Positions 6,850 to 14,296 of a stretch of DNA of 14,644 bases are shown here, piece after piece. This DNA comes from Prevotellaceae bacterium (GTDB taxonomy: Bacteria > Bacteroidota > Bacteroidia > Bacteroidales > Paludibacteraceae), in contig JAIRTG010000099.1 of assembly GCA_031255055.1 (NCBI GenBank), forward strand, positions 1 to 14,644, written 5' to 3'. The position numbers and the translations under genes were made by a program. Numbering within the stretch: the first letter of the stretch is position 1; each line of letters opens with the position of its first letter. The notes beneath the pieces were generated by a model, which worked only from the letters and a program-made list of their open reading frames with translations, was not told the DNA's origin and did no database searches.

Positions 6850-9138
6850 TCACGCTTCTATGCGATACACTTCATTTACTTCGGGGATATTATACAACTG
6901 GCGGATAAGCTGGTTCAGTTGGTCCGTGTCATGCACGTAAACAAAAAAATGTCCCCTGAAAATACCCGCATTGGTTTCTATCGTGATTTTTTGAATATTA
7001 ATGCTGTTGTTTTCCGAAATGATTTTTAAAATATCCACCATCATTCCTTTTTTGTCGATGCCGATAATTTCTATATCTTCCACAAACGACAGGCCTTTGT
7101 TTGTTGCCCACTGCGCGTTTATAATCTGATTGCCGTGATTAGCGGCCAGTTTTGTTGCGATAGGGCATCTCCGTTTATGCACAACGACAATCTCCTTTTC
7201 GTCGATATATCCCAAAACATCGTCGCCCGGTATCGGATTACAGCAAGCCGCAACAACATACTCTTTTCCCGCATTGGTTTCCGTAAGTCTGAAAGTTGAT
7301 TTTCTGTCGATTGTTTGTTTTTCTGCTGTAGGTTTCTCTTCGGAGGGCGTTTTTTCTTTCTTTTTGGAATTGTTGAAAGTGAAGGGGCGGATGATATATC
7401 GTTTAAACGCGCTTTCTTTTTTTTCGGGTTTGAAAAGAATTTCTTTCGCATTATCCAGAAGCAGCGTTTTTTTGCCGACCTGGAGAAAGAAATCGTGGGG
7501 TTGAATGATATTATAGTAGTTCAGAAATTTGATGATCTGTTCATTTTCGGCTTTGAGGCCAAGTTCTTTCAGTTCGGACTCAACTATCTTTCTTCCTTTG
7601 CTTATAAATGACTTATCCTGTTTTTTAAAATACTCTCCTATTTTGGATTTTGCCCGCGCTGTGGTAATATATTCAAACCATTCGGGTTGCGGCTTTTGTT
7701 TTTTCGACGTCAGTATTTCCACCTGATCGCCGCTTTTCAGCACATAGCTGAGTGGCGCCAGTTTATGATTCACTTTTGCCCCGATACACTGCAAGCCCAA
7801 ATCAGTATGCAGCAAAAACGCGAAATCGAGTGCCGTAGCACCCTGTGCAATGGTTTTCAGTTCCCCTTTTGGCGTGAAAACAAAGATTTCGGAAGCGAAC
7901 ATATTCAGCTTGAACGTATCCATCAGGTCAACAGCATCCTGTTCATTTTGTTCAAGCAGTTCCTTTATGTTTTTCAGCCAGCGGTCAAGGTCGCTTTCTT
8001 CCTCTTGCACCGCGCTTTTTTCCTTGTATTTCCAGTGGGCCGCGATTCCTTTTTCGGCCACATCGTGCATTTTCTCCGTGCGTATCTGCACTTCGACCCA
8101 TTGTCCGTGAGGTCCCATCACCGTGACGTGCAACGCTTCATATCCGTTTGGTTTCGGATGCGTGAGCCAATCCCTGATTCTTTCGGGATGCGGTTTATAA
8201 ATATCCGTTATGGATGAATACAGCATCCAGCATTGTTCCTTATCGCTCAAATCCTGATGCGGCCTGAAAATGACGCGCAGTGCCAGAATATCGTAAACTT
8301 CTTCAAAAGGGATATTGCGGGTCGACATCTTATTCCAAATGGAATACACCGATTTTACCCGTTTCTGGAGGGTGAAAGTATATCCCGACTTCGTCAGCTT
8401 ATCGTTTATCGGTTTCGAGAACGAATCAAAAAAAGCATCGCGCGATGCTTTTTCGACTTCCAGTTTATCTGCTATTTCCTTATAGGTATCGGGATGGTCG
8501 TATTTAAAACTCAGATTTTCGAGTTCCGTTTTTATCCGGAACAGTCCCAGGCGATTTGCTAACGGGGCATAAATATATTGTGTTTCGGCAGCTATTTTAT
8601 ATTGTTTTGCGGGAGGCATCGAACCCAGTGTGCGCATATTATGAAGTCTGTCCGCAATTTTTATCATGATTACGCGAATATCTTCGGGCATGGTCAGCAG
8701 CAACCTTCTGAAATTCTCCGCCTGTTCGGAGGCATGATCAAGAAACACGCCTCCCGATATTTTTGTAAGTCCGTCAACTATCTGTGCTATTTTCGACCCG
8801 AAAAGATTCTCAATATCCTCCACCGTATAGTCGGTATCCTCCACCACATCGTGCAGCAGTGCCGAGCATACTGACGTAGAACCCAAACCGATTTCATTGA
8901 CAACAATTTTGGCAACGGCCAGCGGATGCATGATATACGGATCACCCGAACGCCGTCGGATACCTTTATGGGCGGCATTGGCAAAATCAAACGCTTTGGT
9001 TATTTTTTCAACTCTTTTCCGGTGATTCGATTTTAAATAGTCATCCAGCAGGCTTTGAAACTCTTTCCGAATCATTTCCTCTTCCGCACTCAAAGCGCTA
9101 TCGTTTTCATCCTGCATGTCATTTTTCTCCGAAGACAT
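6850..9138 (-). CDS. rel: Bifunctional (p)ppGpp synthetase/hydrolase (Rel/SpoT family)
   Basis: This 762-residue long RSH protein controls the stringent-response alarmone (p)ppGpp. Domains in order are: HD hydrolase (about 45-200) with H71, HD at 96-97, EDT at 100-102 and D163 in IADRLHNMRT, so hydrolase activity looks intact; synthetase (about 240-370) with the RIRD motif (320-323) in place of RFKD, plus KPNGYEALH and VEVQIRT; TGS (about 416-477, IFVFTPKGELKT); helical region; CC/zinc-finger segment with AACCNPIPGDD (630-640) and C658; and a C-terminal ACT domain (about 686-762). The R-x-x-D type motif, not ExDD, fits a bifunctional enzyme. A charged, Lys/Glu-rich stretch at 590-612 looks like a linker. 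It is encoded about 100 bases downstream of ald, and radC follows. Confidence 0.96.
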   Translation of the reverse strand: MSSEKNDMQDENDSALSAEEEMIRKEFQSLLDDYLKSNHRKRVEKITKAFDFANAAHKGIRRRSGDPYIMHPLAVAKIVVNEIGLGSTSVCSALLHDVVEDTDYTVEDIENLFGSKIAQIVDGLTKISGGVFLDHASEQAENFRRLLLTMPEDIRVIMIKIADRLHNMRTLGSMPPAKQYKIAAETQYIYAPLANRLGLFRIKTELENLSFKYDHPDTYKEIADKLEVEKASRDAFFDSFSKPINDKLTKSGYTFTLQKRVKSVYSIWNKMSTRNIPFEEVYDILALRVIFRPHQDLSDKEQCWMLYSSITDIYKPHPERIRDWLTHPKPNGYEALHVTVMGPHGQWVEVQIRTEKMHDVAEKGIAAHWKYKEKSAVQEEESDLDRWLKNIKELLEQNEQDAVDLMDTFKLNMFASEIFVFTPKGELKTIAQGATALDFAFLLHTDLGLQCIGAKVNHKLAPLSYVLKSGDQVEILTSKKQKPQPEWFEYITTARAKSKIGEYFKKQDKSFISKGRKIVESELKELGLKAENEQIIKFLNYYNIIQPHDFFLQVGKKTLLLDNAKEILFKPEKKESAFKRYIIRPFTFNNSKKKEKTPSEEKPTAEKQTIDRKSTFRLTETNAGKEYVVAACCNPIPGDDVLGYIDEKEIVVVHKRRCPIATKLAANHGNQIINAQWATNKGLSFVEDIEIIGIDKKGMMVDILKIISENNSINIQKITIETNAGIFRGHFFVYVHDTDQLNQLIRQLYNIPEVNEVYRIEA

Positions 9139-9240
9139 ATCCGTTTTTGTGTAAAAATGTTACAATATATAAACTGATAAACACATGCGAGCCTATTTCA
9201 TAAACAGACCCGATATGCTGTTTCCCAATAATTCCGTTAT

Positions 9241-10443
9241 TTAAAATCCGGGCAGTAATAGATGAATATCGCTGGCAGATAATCCGTAATAGCCGGCAAT
9301 GAGATGATTTACCAGTACGCCTCCGTAAAGGTACGCTCCGTTTCTGAAGCCCGAACTTTCGGCAATAGCAAGCGAAACGCTTCCCGAACGTCCTATTTTC
9401 AAAATCATCGGAGCAAAAATGTTACTGAACGCCATTGAAGCCGTGCGGGCCACACGCGCCGAAATATTGGGCACGCAGTAATGGATAACACCATGTTTTT
9501 CAAATGTCGGATGCAGCAGCGTTCCACATTCCGACGTCTCGAAACAGCCCCCCTGATCAACGCTCATATCAATAATAATAGCGCCTTTTTTCATTGTTTT
9601 CACCAAATCCTCCGACACCATAAACCGTTCCGAGTCGTTTATGTATCTCAAATTGGCCACAATCGCATCCGCCGAAGCAAATGCTTTGAACAAAACCGTA
9701 GGATGTATGACCGAAGTAAAAACATGCTGTCCCAGCATGTCCTGTATTTTTCTCAGCTTCTTTATATCGTGGTCAAAAACTTTGACTTGTGCGCCCAGCG
9801 CCATTGCCGCTTTTGCGGCGACAATACCCGTCACGCCCGCTCCCAAAATCACTATCTCAACCGGCGAAATTCCGGCGACTCCCCCTAAAAGCAGGCCTTT
9901 TCCGCCGTTTTTCGTATTCATCAGTTCGGCCGCAACAAGAATGGCCGCATTTCCCTCTATCTCGGAAATGGAACTCATCACCGGAAAAGCTTTCTGTTCA
10001 TCTTTGATCAATTCGTAAGCAATGGCGTTCAGGTGTTTTTTCTTCATCAGCTTAATCGACTCAACAGACAAATTGTTTAACTGCAACGTCGAAAGGACAC
10101 TTGAACCGTCTTTCATCATTCCCACCTCTTTTATTGTCGGAGGCGCTATTTTCAAAACAATATCGGTATTAAATATTTCCGCCTTCTCTTCGACGATAAT
10201 GGCGCCGGCTTCACTGTATTGCATATCCGAATACGACACAGAATGTCCAGCGCCCCGTTCCACATACACTTTATGTCCTTCCTCGGTCACGATTGCAACA
10301 CCTTCGGGCGTCAGCGGCAAACGGGTTTCATAACTTTCATCCTCTTTCGGTATCCCTATTGCCAGATTTGAATCGCGCACGATTTCTCTCAGCAGACATT
10401 CTTCCGGGAAAAGAGTTTTTTTTGTTCTCTCGTCAATCTTCAT
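9241..10443 (-). CDS. ald: Alanine dehydrogenase (Ald/PNT family)
   Basis: The 400-residue enzyme should interconvert L-alanine and pyruvate plus ammonia with NAD. The N-terminal catalytic domain has IGIPKEDESYETRLPLTPEG (29-48; R41) and K98 in LKIAPP, both substrate-contacting positions in the family. The NAD-binding domain has ILGAGVTG (199-206) and D224, an acidic residue that favours NAD over NADP. DMSVDQGG (292-299) keeps the catalytic Asp (D296). HYCVPNISARVARTAS is typical of the Bacteroidota branch. At the catalytic His position (His96 of the B. subtilis enzyme, in YLHLA) the sequence has STLQLNN, giving Gln121. This might be a clade feature. It begins with about 25 extra residues before the usual start, but the promoter at 10469-10500 supports this start. 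Membrane segments of a transhydrogenase are absent. Confidence 0.88.
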   Translation of the reverse strand: MKIDERTKKTLFPEECLLREIVRDSNLAIGIPKEDESYETRLPLTPEGVAIVTEEGHKVYVERGAGHSVSYSDMQYSEAGAIIVEEKAEIFNTDIVLKIAPPTIKEVGMMKDGSSVLSTLQLNNLSVESIKLMKKKHLNAIAYELIKDEQKAFPVMSSISEIEGNAAILVAAELMNTKNGGKGLLLGGVAGISPVEIVILGAGVTGIVAAKAAMALGAQVKVFDHDIKKLRKIQDMLGQHVFTSVIHPTVLFKAFASADAIVANLRYINDSERFMVSEDLVKTMKKGAIIIDMSVDQGGCFETSECGTLLHPTFEKHGVIHYCVPNISARVARTASMAFSNIFAPMILKIGRSGSVSLAIAESSGFRNGAYLYGGVLVNHLIAGYYGLSASDIHLLLPGF

Positions 10444-10468
10444 AAAAAAGCCTTTTTTTTGTTCAGCG

Positions 10469-10500
10469 CAAAGCTAATTACTATTTTCGGATTTTACAAA
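10469..10500 (-). promoter_or_regulatory. Promoter of ald, Bacteroidota consensus
   Basis: On the minus strand, TTTG (10497-10500) is followed after 20 bases by TAGCTTTG (10469-10476), an exact TAnnTTTG -7 box with ideal spacing. The predicted transcript starts about 20 bases before the ald ATG. It probably also feeds rel and the genes after it, though the gap of about 100 bases before rel could hold a separate promoter that I do not recognise. Confidence 0.8.
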
Positions 10501-10575
10501 CAAGCAAAAGAAAGAAGCCGTTGTTTCATCTGAACGGTCGTATTTTGAACAAATTTCCCATTCAAATATAAAATG

Positions 10576-10603
10576 CCGGGAGTATGTCCGGGAAAAATCC
10601 GGG
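10576..10603. repeat. Three CCGGG repeats at 11-12 base spacing
   Basis: CCGGG occurs at 10576-10580, 10588-10592 and 10599-10603, about one helical turn apart, in the ald/GNAT intergenic region. GTCCG (10586-10590) can also pair with CGGAC (10614-10618). It could be a protein-binding site or a leader hairpin; nothing in the sequence decides between them. Confidence 0.35.
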
Positions 10604-10717
10604 CAGATATTTTTCGGACGTTATCACGTATTTCAAAAACTCTTTTTATATGTTAAAAGTTTTACCTCGTCAAACAAAACAGCCAAATTGACGTTATTTG
10701 GAATAAACACAATTATC

Positions 10718-11281
10718 ATGCTGATATATCAACAAATAAAAAGTACAGAAGACGTTCTATTTAACAAAGCTTTCACCCTTTACCTCACGACATTTTCCGC
10801 AAACGAACGTCGCTCGAAGGAAAAGTTTATTGAAATTTTAGAAAACGAAAACAAGTTCGACTTATACGCACTTATCAACGACGAAGAGTTTGCCGGATTC
10901 ATTACCGTATGGACTTTTGAGTATTTCATCTATGTCGAACATTTTACCATCGAAATGGGCCTGCGCGGAAAAAACATCGGTTCTAACACTATCAAGATTT
11001 TGCTCAAAAAAGCAAGCCTTCCGGTCATACTCGAGGTAGCAACGCCGAGCAATCTGCAGGCCGTGAATCGGATCAATTTTTATGAACGTTTTGGATTCTA
11101 CGTTGTCCCGCGTCCTTATGCACAACCTCCTTACAATCCGAACGATAAACTGCATCCAATGGTCATCATGTCGAATGATTATTATTTTGCCGACAAACAT
11201 TTTAAAATGGTAAGAGATACGTTATACAGAGAGGTGTATCACTATTACACGTCTCTTTCCGATTTTCAACTCCCCGGCTGA
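10718..11281 (+). CDS. GNAT-family N-acetyltransferase
   Basis: This is a 187-residue protein with a GNAT fold. FAGFITVWTFEYFIYVEHFTI (58-78) corresponds to strands before the acetyl-CoA site. LRGKNIGS (82-89) is the acetyl-CoA pyrophosphate loop (R/Q-x-x-G-x-G/A). Then LEVATPSNLQAVNRINFYERFGF (105-127) is the usual motif B with the FYERFGF end. The acceptor substrate cannot be told. I chose ATG 10718 over an in-frame TTG at 10688, which would add ten residues of no recognisable value (MTLFGINTII). The C-terminal 40 residues, rich in aromatic and charged residues, lie outside the core. It is divergent from ald and convergent with the M20 remnant. Confidence 0.85.
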   Translation: MLIYQQIKSTEDVLFNKAFTLYLTTFSANERRSKEKFIEILENENKFDLYALINDEEFAGFITVWTFEYFIYVEHFTIEMGLRGKNIGSNTIKILLKKASLPVILEVATPSNLQAVNRINFYERFGFYVVPRPYAQPPYNPNDKLHPMVIMSNDYYFADKHFKMVRDTLYREVYHYYTSLSDFQLPG

Positions 11282-11287
11282 TCATTA

Positions 11288-11652
11288 TCACCGCGTCATC
11301 AAATTCAAGGCAATTCGGGCAAATTCGCCCGTTTCGTATTTCAAGGCTTCCTCGTCGATGTTGAAAGTCGATGAGTGTAGCCTGCCTATATCATAGTTTG
11401 CAGTTCCCTTCACGCAAAACGGGAAAAAACGCCCGAATGCTTCTGCAAAAAGAAGCCAAAATCTTCGGATGTCATGCGGACTTGTAATTCTTTTACCTAC
11501 TCAGGTTTGAATGAATACGACGACAACACAATTTTACAAACACTTCCTGTCCGCCGGTTGATTCCCTTGAGAAAATCTTTCATCCCGGATACAATTGAAT
11601 ACGCCATTTTCGCTGCGAATGTACGTATTTTCCGAAGTATCATTTTACCCAT
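11288..11652 (-). pseudogene. Decayed C-terminal part of an M20-family amidohydrolase/peptidase
   Basis: Read on the minus strand, broken frames encode recognisable C-terminal motifs of the M20 metallo-amidohydrolases (hippurate/N-acyl-amino-acid hydrolase type): KIRTFAAKMAYSIVSGMKDFL, VKELQVRMTSEDFGFF (the E-D-F motif, MTSEDF at 11461-11475 with flanks) and GRLHSSTFNIDEEALKY near the end, where the LH-S segment normally supplies a metal-ligand His. The first two are separated by an in-frame TAG (11497-11499). A one-base frameshift near 11416 separates the second from the third. The final frame ends in TGA at 11288-11290. Only about 120 of the usual roughly 390 residues remain, and nothing of the N-terminal metal-binding half is found upstream, where the serC promoter lies. 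The gene is clearly non-functional. Confidence 0.8.
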
Positions 11653-11787
11653 TAATAAATATCAATCAATTACCTCCAAAACGGCCACAAAACTGTTAAT
11701 ATAAAGCATTTTTCAAACATTTTGTCATAAACACCCAACTAATATTAATTTTCGGCGCGTTTTCCCGACAAATTGCTATTCTCGCAG

Positions 11788-11817
11788 TTGGGATTCATCG
11801 AAAAACATGTACATTTG
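11788..11817 (+). promoter_or_regulatory. Promoter of serC-serA, Bacteroidota consensus
   Basis: TACATTTG at 11810-11817 is an exact TAnnTTTG -7 box. GTTG/TTGG at 11787-11791, 18-19 bases upstream, serves as the -33 box. The predicted transcript starts about 40 bases before the serC ATG at 11864. Confidence 0.75.
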
Positions 11818-11863
11818 CGTTCAAATTAAAACATCATTATCTTAATCCCAAAAACACACAAAT

Positions 11864-12931
11864 ATGAAAAAGCACAATTTTAATGCAGGACCATGTGTTT
11901 TGCCCAAACCGGTTATCGAATCGGGCATCGAAGCAATCAAAAATTTTGACGGTACAGGCATCGGTATTTTAGAAATCTCACACCGTACCCCGGGCTGGGA
12001 ACGCATTATGAAAGAAACGGAAGAACTTTGGAAAGAACTGTTGAATATTCCCGAAGGTTACAGAGTGATTTTCCTCGGCGGAGGCGCCAGTACCCAGTTT
12101 TTGTATGTACCATACAACCTGATGGGCAAAAAAGCGGCCTACCTGCAAACAGGCGTTTGGGCGAAAAAAGCGACCAAAGAAGCTAAACTGTTCGGAGAAG
12201 TCGATATTGTCGCTTCGTCCGAAGACAAAACGTATTCGTATATCCCCAAAAACTACACGATACCCGCCGACGCAAGTTATTTCCATATCACAACCAATAA
12301 CACCATTTACGGAACAGAAATCCACACAGACATGGACTGCCCTGTACATCTGGTTGCCGATATGTCGTCCGACATTTTGAGCCGTCCGGTTGATGTTTCA
12401 AAATATGCGTTGATCTACGGCGGAGCGCAAAAAAACGTAGGCCCTGCCGGTGTCACTTTTGTCATTGTACGTGAAGACATTCTCGGAAAAACAGATCGTC
12501 CGCTGCCTACTATGATTGATTACCGCACCCATCTCAAAGACAGCTCCATGTTCAACACGCCTCCGGTATTTTCGATCTTTGTGATGCACGAAACGCTGAA
12601 ATGGATAAAAGAACTCGGCGGACTGGAAGCAATGTACAAAATCAATAAAGAAAAAGCCGAATTACTCTACAACGAAATCGACCGCAACAAAATGTTTGTA
12701 GGAACCGCAGCCAAAGAAGACCGTTCGCTGATGAACATCTGTTTTGTAATGGCAGAAGGTTACAAAGACAAAGAAGCCGAATTTATGGAATTTGCAAAAT
12801 CAAAAGGAATGGTTGGCATCAAAGGACACCGTTCTGTGGGCGGTTTCCGCGCTTCTACATATAACGCCTGCCCAATCGAAAGCGTCAAGGCGCTGGTTGA
12901 ATGTATGCAAGAATTTGAAAGTAAACACTAA
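11864..12931 (+). CDS. serC: Phosphoserine aminotransferase
   Basis: This 355-residue PLP enzyme (class V aminotransferase fold) converts 3-phosphohydroxypyruvate and glutamate to 3-phosphoserine, and can also act in pyridoxal-phosphate synthesis in some bacteria. The N-terminus FNAGPCVLPKPV, ISHRTPGW (38-45; R41 for the substrate phosphate or carboxylate), GGGASTQF (72-79), TGVWAKKA (97-104; W99 stacks on PLP), VADMSSD (164-170; D166) and IYGGAQKNVGPAG (184-196; Schiff-base K190) are all in place. The length is normal for the family. It starts with its own promoter. serA follows after 16 bases, so the two genes for consecutive steps of serine synthesis form an operon. Confidence 0.97.
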   Translation: MKKHNFNAGPCVLPKPVIESGIEAIKNFDGTGIGILEISHRTPGWERIMKETEELWKELLNIPEGYRVIFLGGGASTQFLYVPYNLMGKKAAYLQTGVWAKKATKEAKLFGEVDIVASSEDKTYSYIPKNYTIPADASYFHITTNNTIYGTEIHTDMDCPVHLVADMSSDILSRPVDVSKYALIYGGAQKNVGPAGVTFVIVREDILGKTDRPLPTMIDYRTHLKDSSMFNTPPVFSIFVMHETLKWIKELGGLEAMYKINKEKAELLYNEIDRNKMFVGTAAKEDRSLMNICFVMAEGYKDKEAEFMEFAKSKGMVGIKGHRSVGGFRASTYNACPIESVKALVECMQEFESKH

Positions 12932-12947
12932 ATTGAAGCGAATTGAT

Positions 12948-13868
12948 ATGAAAGTCCTGATTGCAACCGACAAGCCATTTGCTAAAACAGCAGTGGACGG
13001 AATAAAGAAAGTGGTTGAAGCAGCCGGTTTTGAGTTGGCGCTGCTCGAAAAATACACAGAAAAACAGCAGTTACTCGATGCTGTTGCCGACGCCGATGCA
13101 GTGATTATCCGCAGCGATGTGGTGGATGCGGAAGTGATTACGGCTGCGAAAAAGTTGAAAATTGTTGTTCGTGCCGGAGCAGGTTACGACAATGTGGATC
13201 TGAAAGCCGCAACCGATGCCGGTATCTGTGTGATGAACACGCCCGGACAAAATTCAAACGCAGTGGCCGAACTGGTTTTCGGACTGTTGATCTATGCGGT
13301 ACGTAATTTCTTCAATGGCGCTTCCGGCACCGAATTAAAAGGGAAAAAGCTCGGTATTCATGCCTACGGCAATGTGGGACGGAATGTAGCCCGCATTGCA
13401 AAAGGTATCGGAATGGAACTATATGCCTACGACGCATACGCCCCTGTAAGCGTGATGGAAAACGACGGTGTGAAACCGTGTCGTTCGGTGGAAGAATTGT
13501 ATGAAACCTGCGACATCGTTTCGCTGCACATTCCGGCAACAGCCGAAACAAAACAGTCGATTAATTTTGATTTGTTGTCAAAAATGCCCAAAGGCGGCAT
13601 TTTGGTAAACACGGCACGCAAAGAAGTTGTACACGAAACCGATATGGTCAAATTCATGGAAGCCCGTCTCGATTTCAAATACGTGACCGATATTCTGCCG
13701 GGCAACCATGCCGAAATGCAGGAAAAGTTTGCGGCACGCTACTTCTCGACACCTAAGAAAATGGGAGCGCAAACCGCCGAAGCAAACATCAATGCAGGAA
13801 TCGCGGCAGCACAACAAATTGTCGACTATCTATTGAATGGCGACAACAAGTTTCAGGTAAACAAATAA
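12948..13868 (+). CDS. serA: Short D-3-phosphoglycerate dehydrogenase (2-hydroxyacid dehydrogenase, lysine type)
   Basis: The 306-residue NAD enzyme should oxidise 3-phosphoglycerate to 3-phosphohydroxypyruvate, the first step of serine synthesis, and supplies SerC. The reading frame is open further upstream inside serC, but ATG 12948 gives MKVLIATDKP, the proper family start. VVRAGAGYDNVDL (73-85), a Rossmann motif HAYGNVG (138-144; Ala for the first Gly), D162 for NAD and NTARKEVV (221-228; R224) are present. The usual TPHIGAST with catalytic His reads TPKKMGAQTAEAN (268-280), with Lys at the His place, and the usual DVFxxEP with catalytic Glu reads TDILPGNH. I recall this as the type IIIK form described from Entamoeba and Bacteroides. 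There is no C-terminal ACT regulatory domain, so feedback inhibition by serine of the E. coli kind is not expected. Confidence 0.92.
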   Translation: MKVLIATDKPFAKTAVDGIKKVVEAAGFELALLEKYTEKQQLLDAVADADAVIIRSDVVDAEVITAAKKLKIVVRAGAGYDNVDLKAATDAGICVMNTPGQNSNAVAELVFGLLIYAVRNFFNGASGTELKGKKLGIHAYGNVGRNVARIAKGIGMELYAYDAYAPVSVMENDGVKPCRSVEELYETCDIVSLHIPATAETKQSINFDLLSKMPKGGILVNTARKEVVHETDMVKFMEARLDFKYVTDILPGNHAEMQEKFAARYFSTPKKMGAQTAEANINAGIAAAQQIVDYLLNGDNKFQVNK

Positions 13869-13924
13869 TCGACACAAGATTAATTCACCAAACGATTTCC
13901 ACAGGCACATCGCCGATAGATACG

Positions 13925-13959
13925 AAGAGTGATTGGTTGGACAACAGCTAATCACTCTT
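13925..13959 (+). terminator. Perfect 10-bp stem hairpin after serA, possible terminator
   Basis: AAGAGTGATT (13925-13934) and AATCACTCTT (13950-13959) are exact reverse complements across a 15-base loop that can extend the stem by a few weaker pairs. Only three T follow the stem, so it would be a weak intrinsic terminator. The arms contain the AGTGATT/AATCACT words of the interspersed repeat's tail, so it may be a repeat remnant instead. Confidence 0.5.
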
Positions 13960-13970
13960 TGCCATTCATA

Positions 13971-13984
13971 GGGGAGACTTCCCC
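13971..13984 (-). repeat. Fragment of the G-run hairpin of the interspersed repeat
   Basis: GGGGAGACTTCCCC is the reverse complement of the GGGGAAGTCTCCCC core found in the full units. Nothing else of the unit is preserved next to it. Confidence 0.45.
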
Positions 13985-14040
13985 GCCCGCCAAAAATGTA
14001 GTCGAGTGTACCTACGCTGAGGTTATTTTATAGTTTAAAT

Positions 14041-14066
14041 CAGGTGGAAACGAGGTTATTCACCTG
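14041..14066. repeat. Hairpin CAGGTG / CACCTG
   Basis: This is a 6-bp perfect stem with a 14-base loop in non-coding DNA. GAGGTTATT occurs both just before it (14020-14028) and in the loop (14052-14060). Confidence 0.4.
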
Positions 14067-14101
14067 TGGCGAGACATCCGCATTTAGGATTTACGGCCCG
14101 T

Positions 14102-14226
14102 CGTGTGCCGTCGGTATATTGGTAGAAACCGGAATACCCCCATCAGGTTTCGTGCCGTCAGGTAGGCAATGTAAGTCGCGTAGCGACGCCGGCTCGATAG
14201 CCGGTAGATTCATCCACCGGTAGCCT
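14102..14226. repeat. Cluster of GTGCCGTC motifs and GC-rich hairpins
   Basis: GTGCCGTC occurs at 14105-14112 and 14152-14159; the second can form TGCC/GGCA (14153-14156/14165-14168). Then come GTCGC-GTA-GCGAC (14175-14187), CCGGCT-CGAT-AGCCGG (14189-14204) and CCGGT/ACCGG (14201-14205/14216-14220). The last two share bases, so they exclude each other. The start resembles the palindrome region at 3665-3694. No gene or tRNA is seen here. Confidence 0.55.
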
Positions 14227-14227
14227 C

Positions 14228-14296
14228 TTGAAAGAAGATAAAGATAAGTAGTAGGGGAAAGTCTCCCACTCGATCCGGCCCGCTACGGCGTTTTCC
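14228..14296 (+). repeat. Truncated unit of the modular GC-rich repeat (copy 3a)
   Basis: TTGAAAGAAGATAAAGATAAGTA leads into GGGGAAAGTCTCCC, ACTCGATCCGGCCCGCTACGGCG and TTTTCC. It stops where the 152-225 unit also stops and is followed at once by the leader of the full unit. It is more diverged than the full copies (several substitutions in the hairpin and the middle segment). Confidence 0.75.

Noticed and set aside
10688..10717. Longer GNAT start at TTG
   Set aside because: The ten extra residues match nothing expected of the fold, and ATG 10718 gives a normal N-terminus.
12792..12947. Longer SerA start inside serC
   Set aside because: The extra 52 residues are the shifted frame of serC. 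MKVLIATDKP at 12948 is the normal start and lies 16 bases after the serC stop.
14041..14226. tRNA or small structured RNA gene
   Set aside because: There is no cloverleaf with a TTCGA arm and acceptor pairing; the hairpins are simple palindromes next to known repeats.
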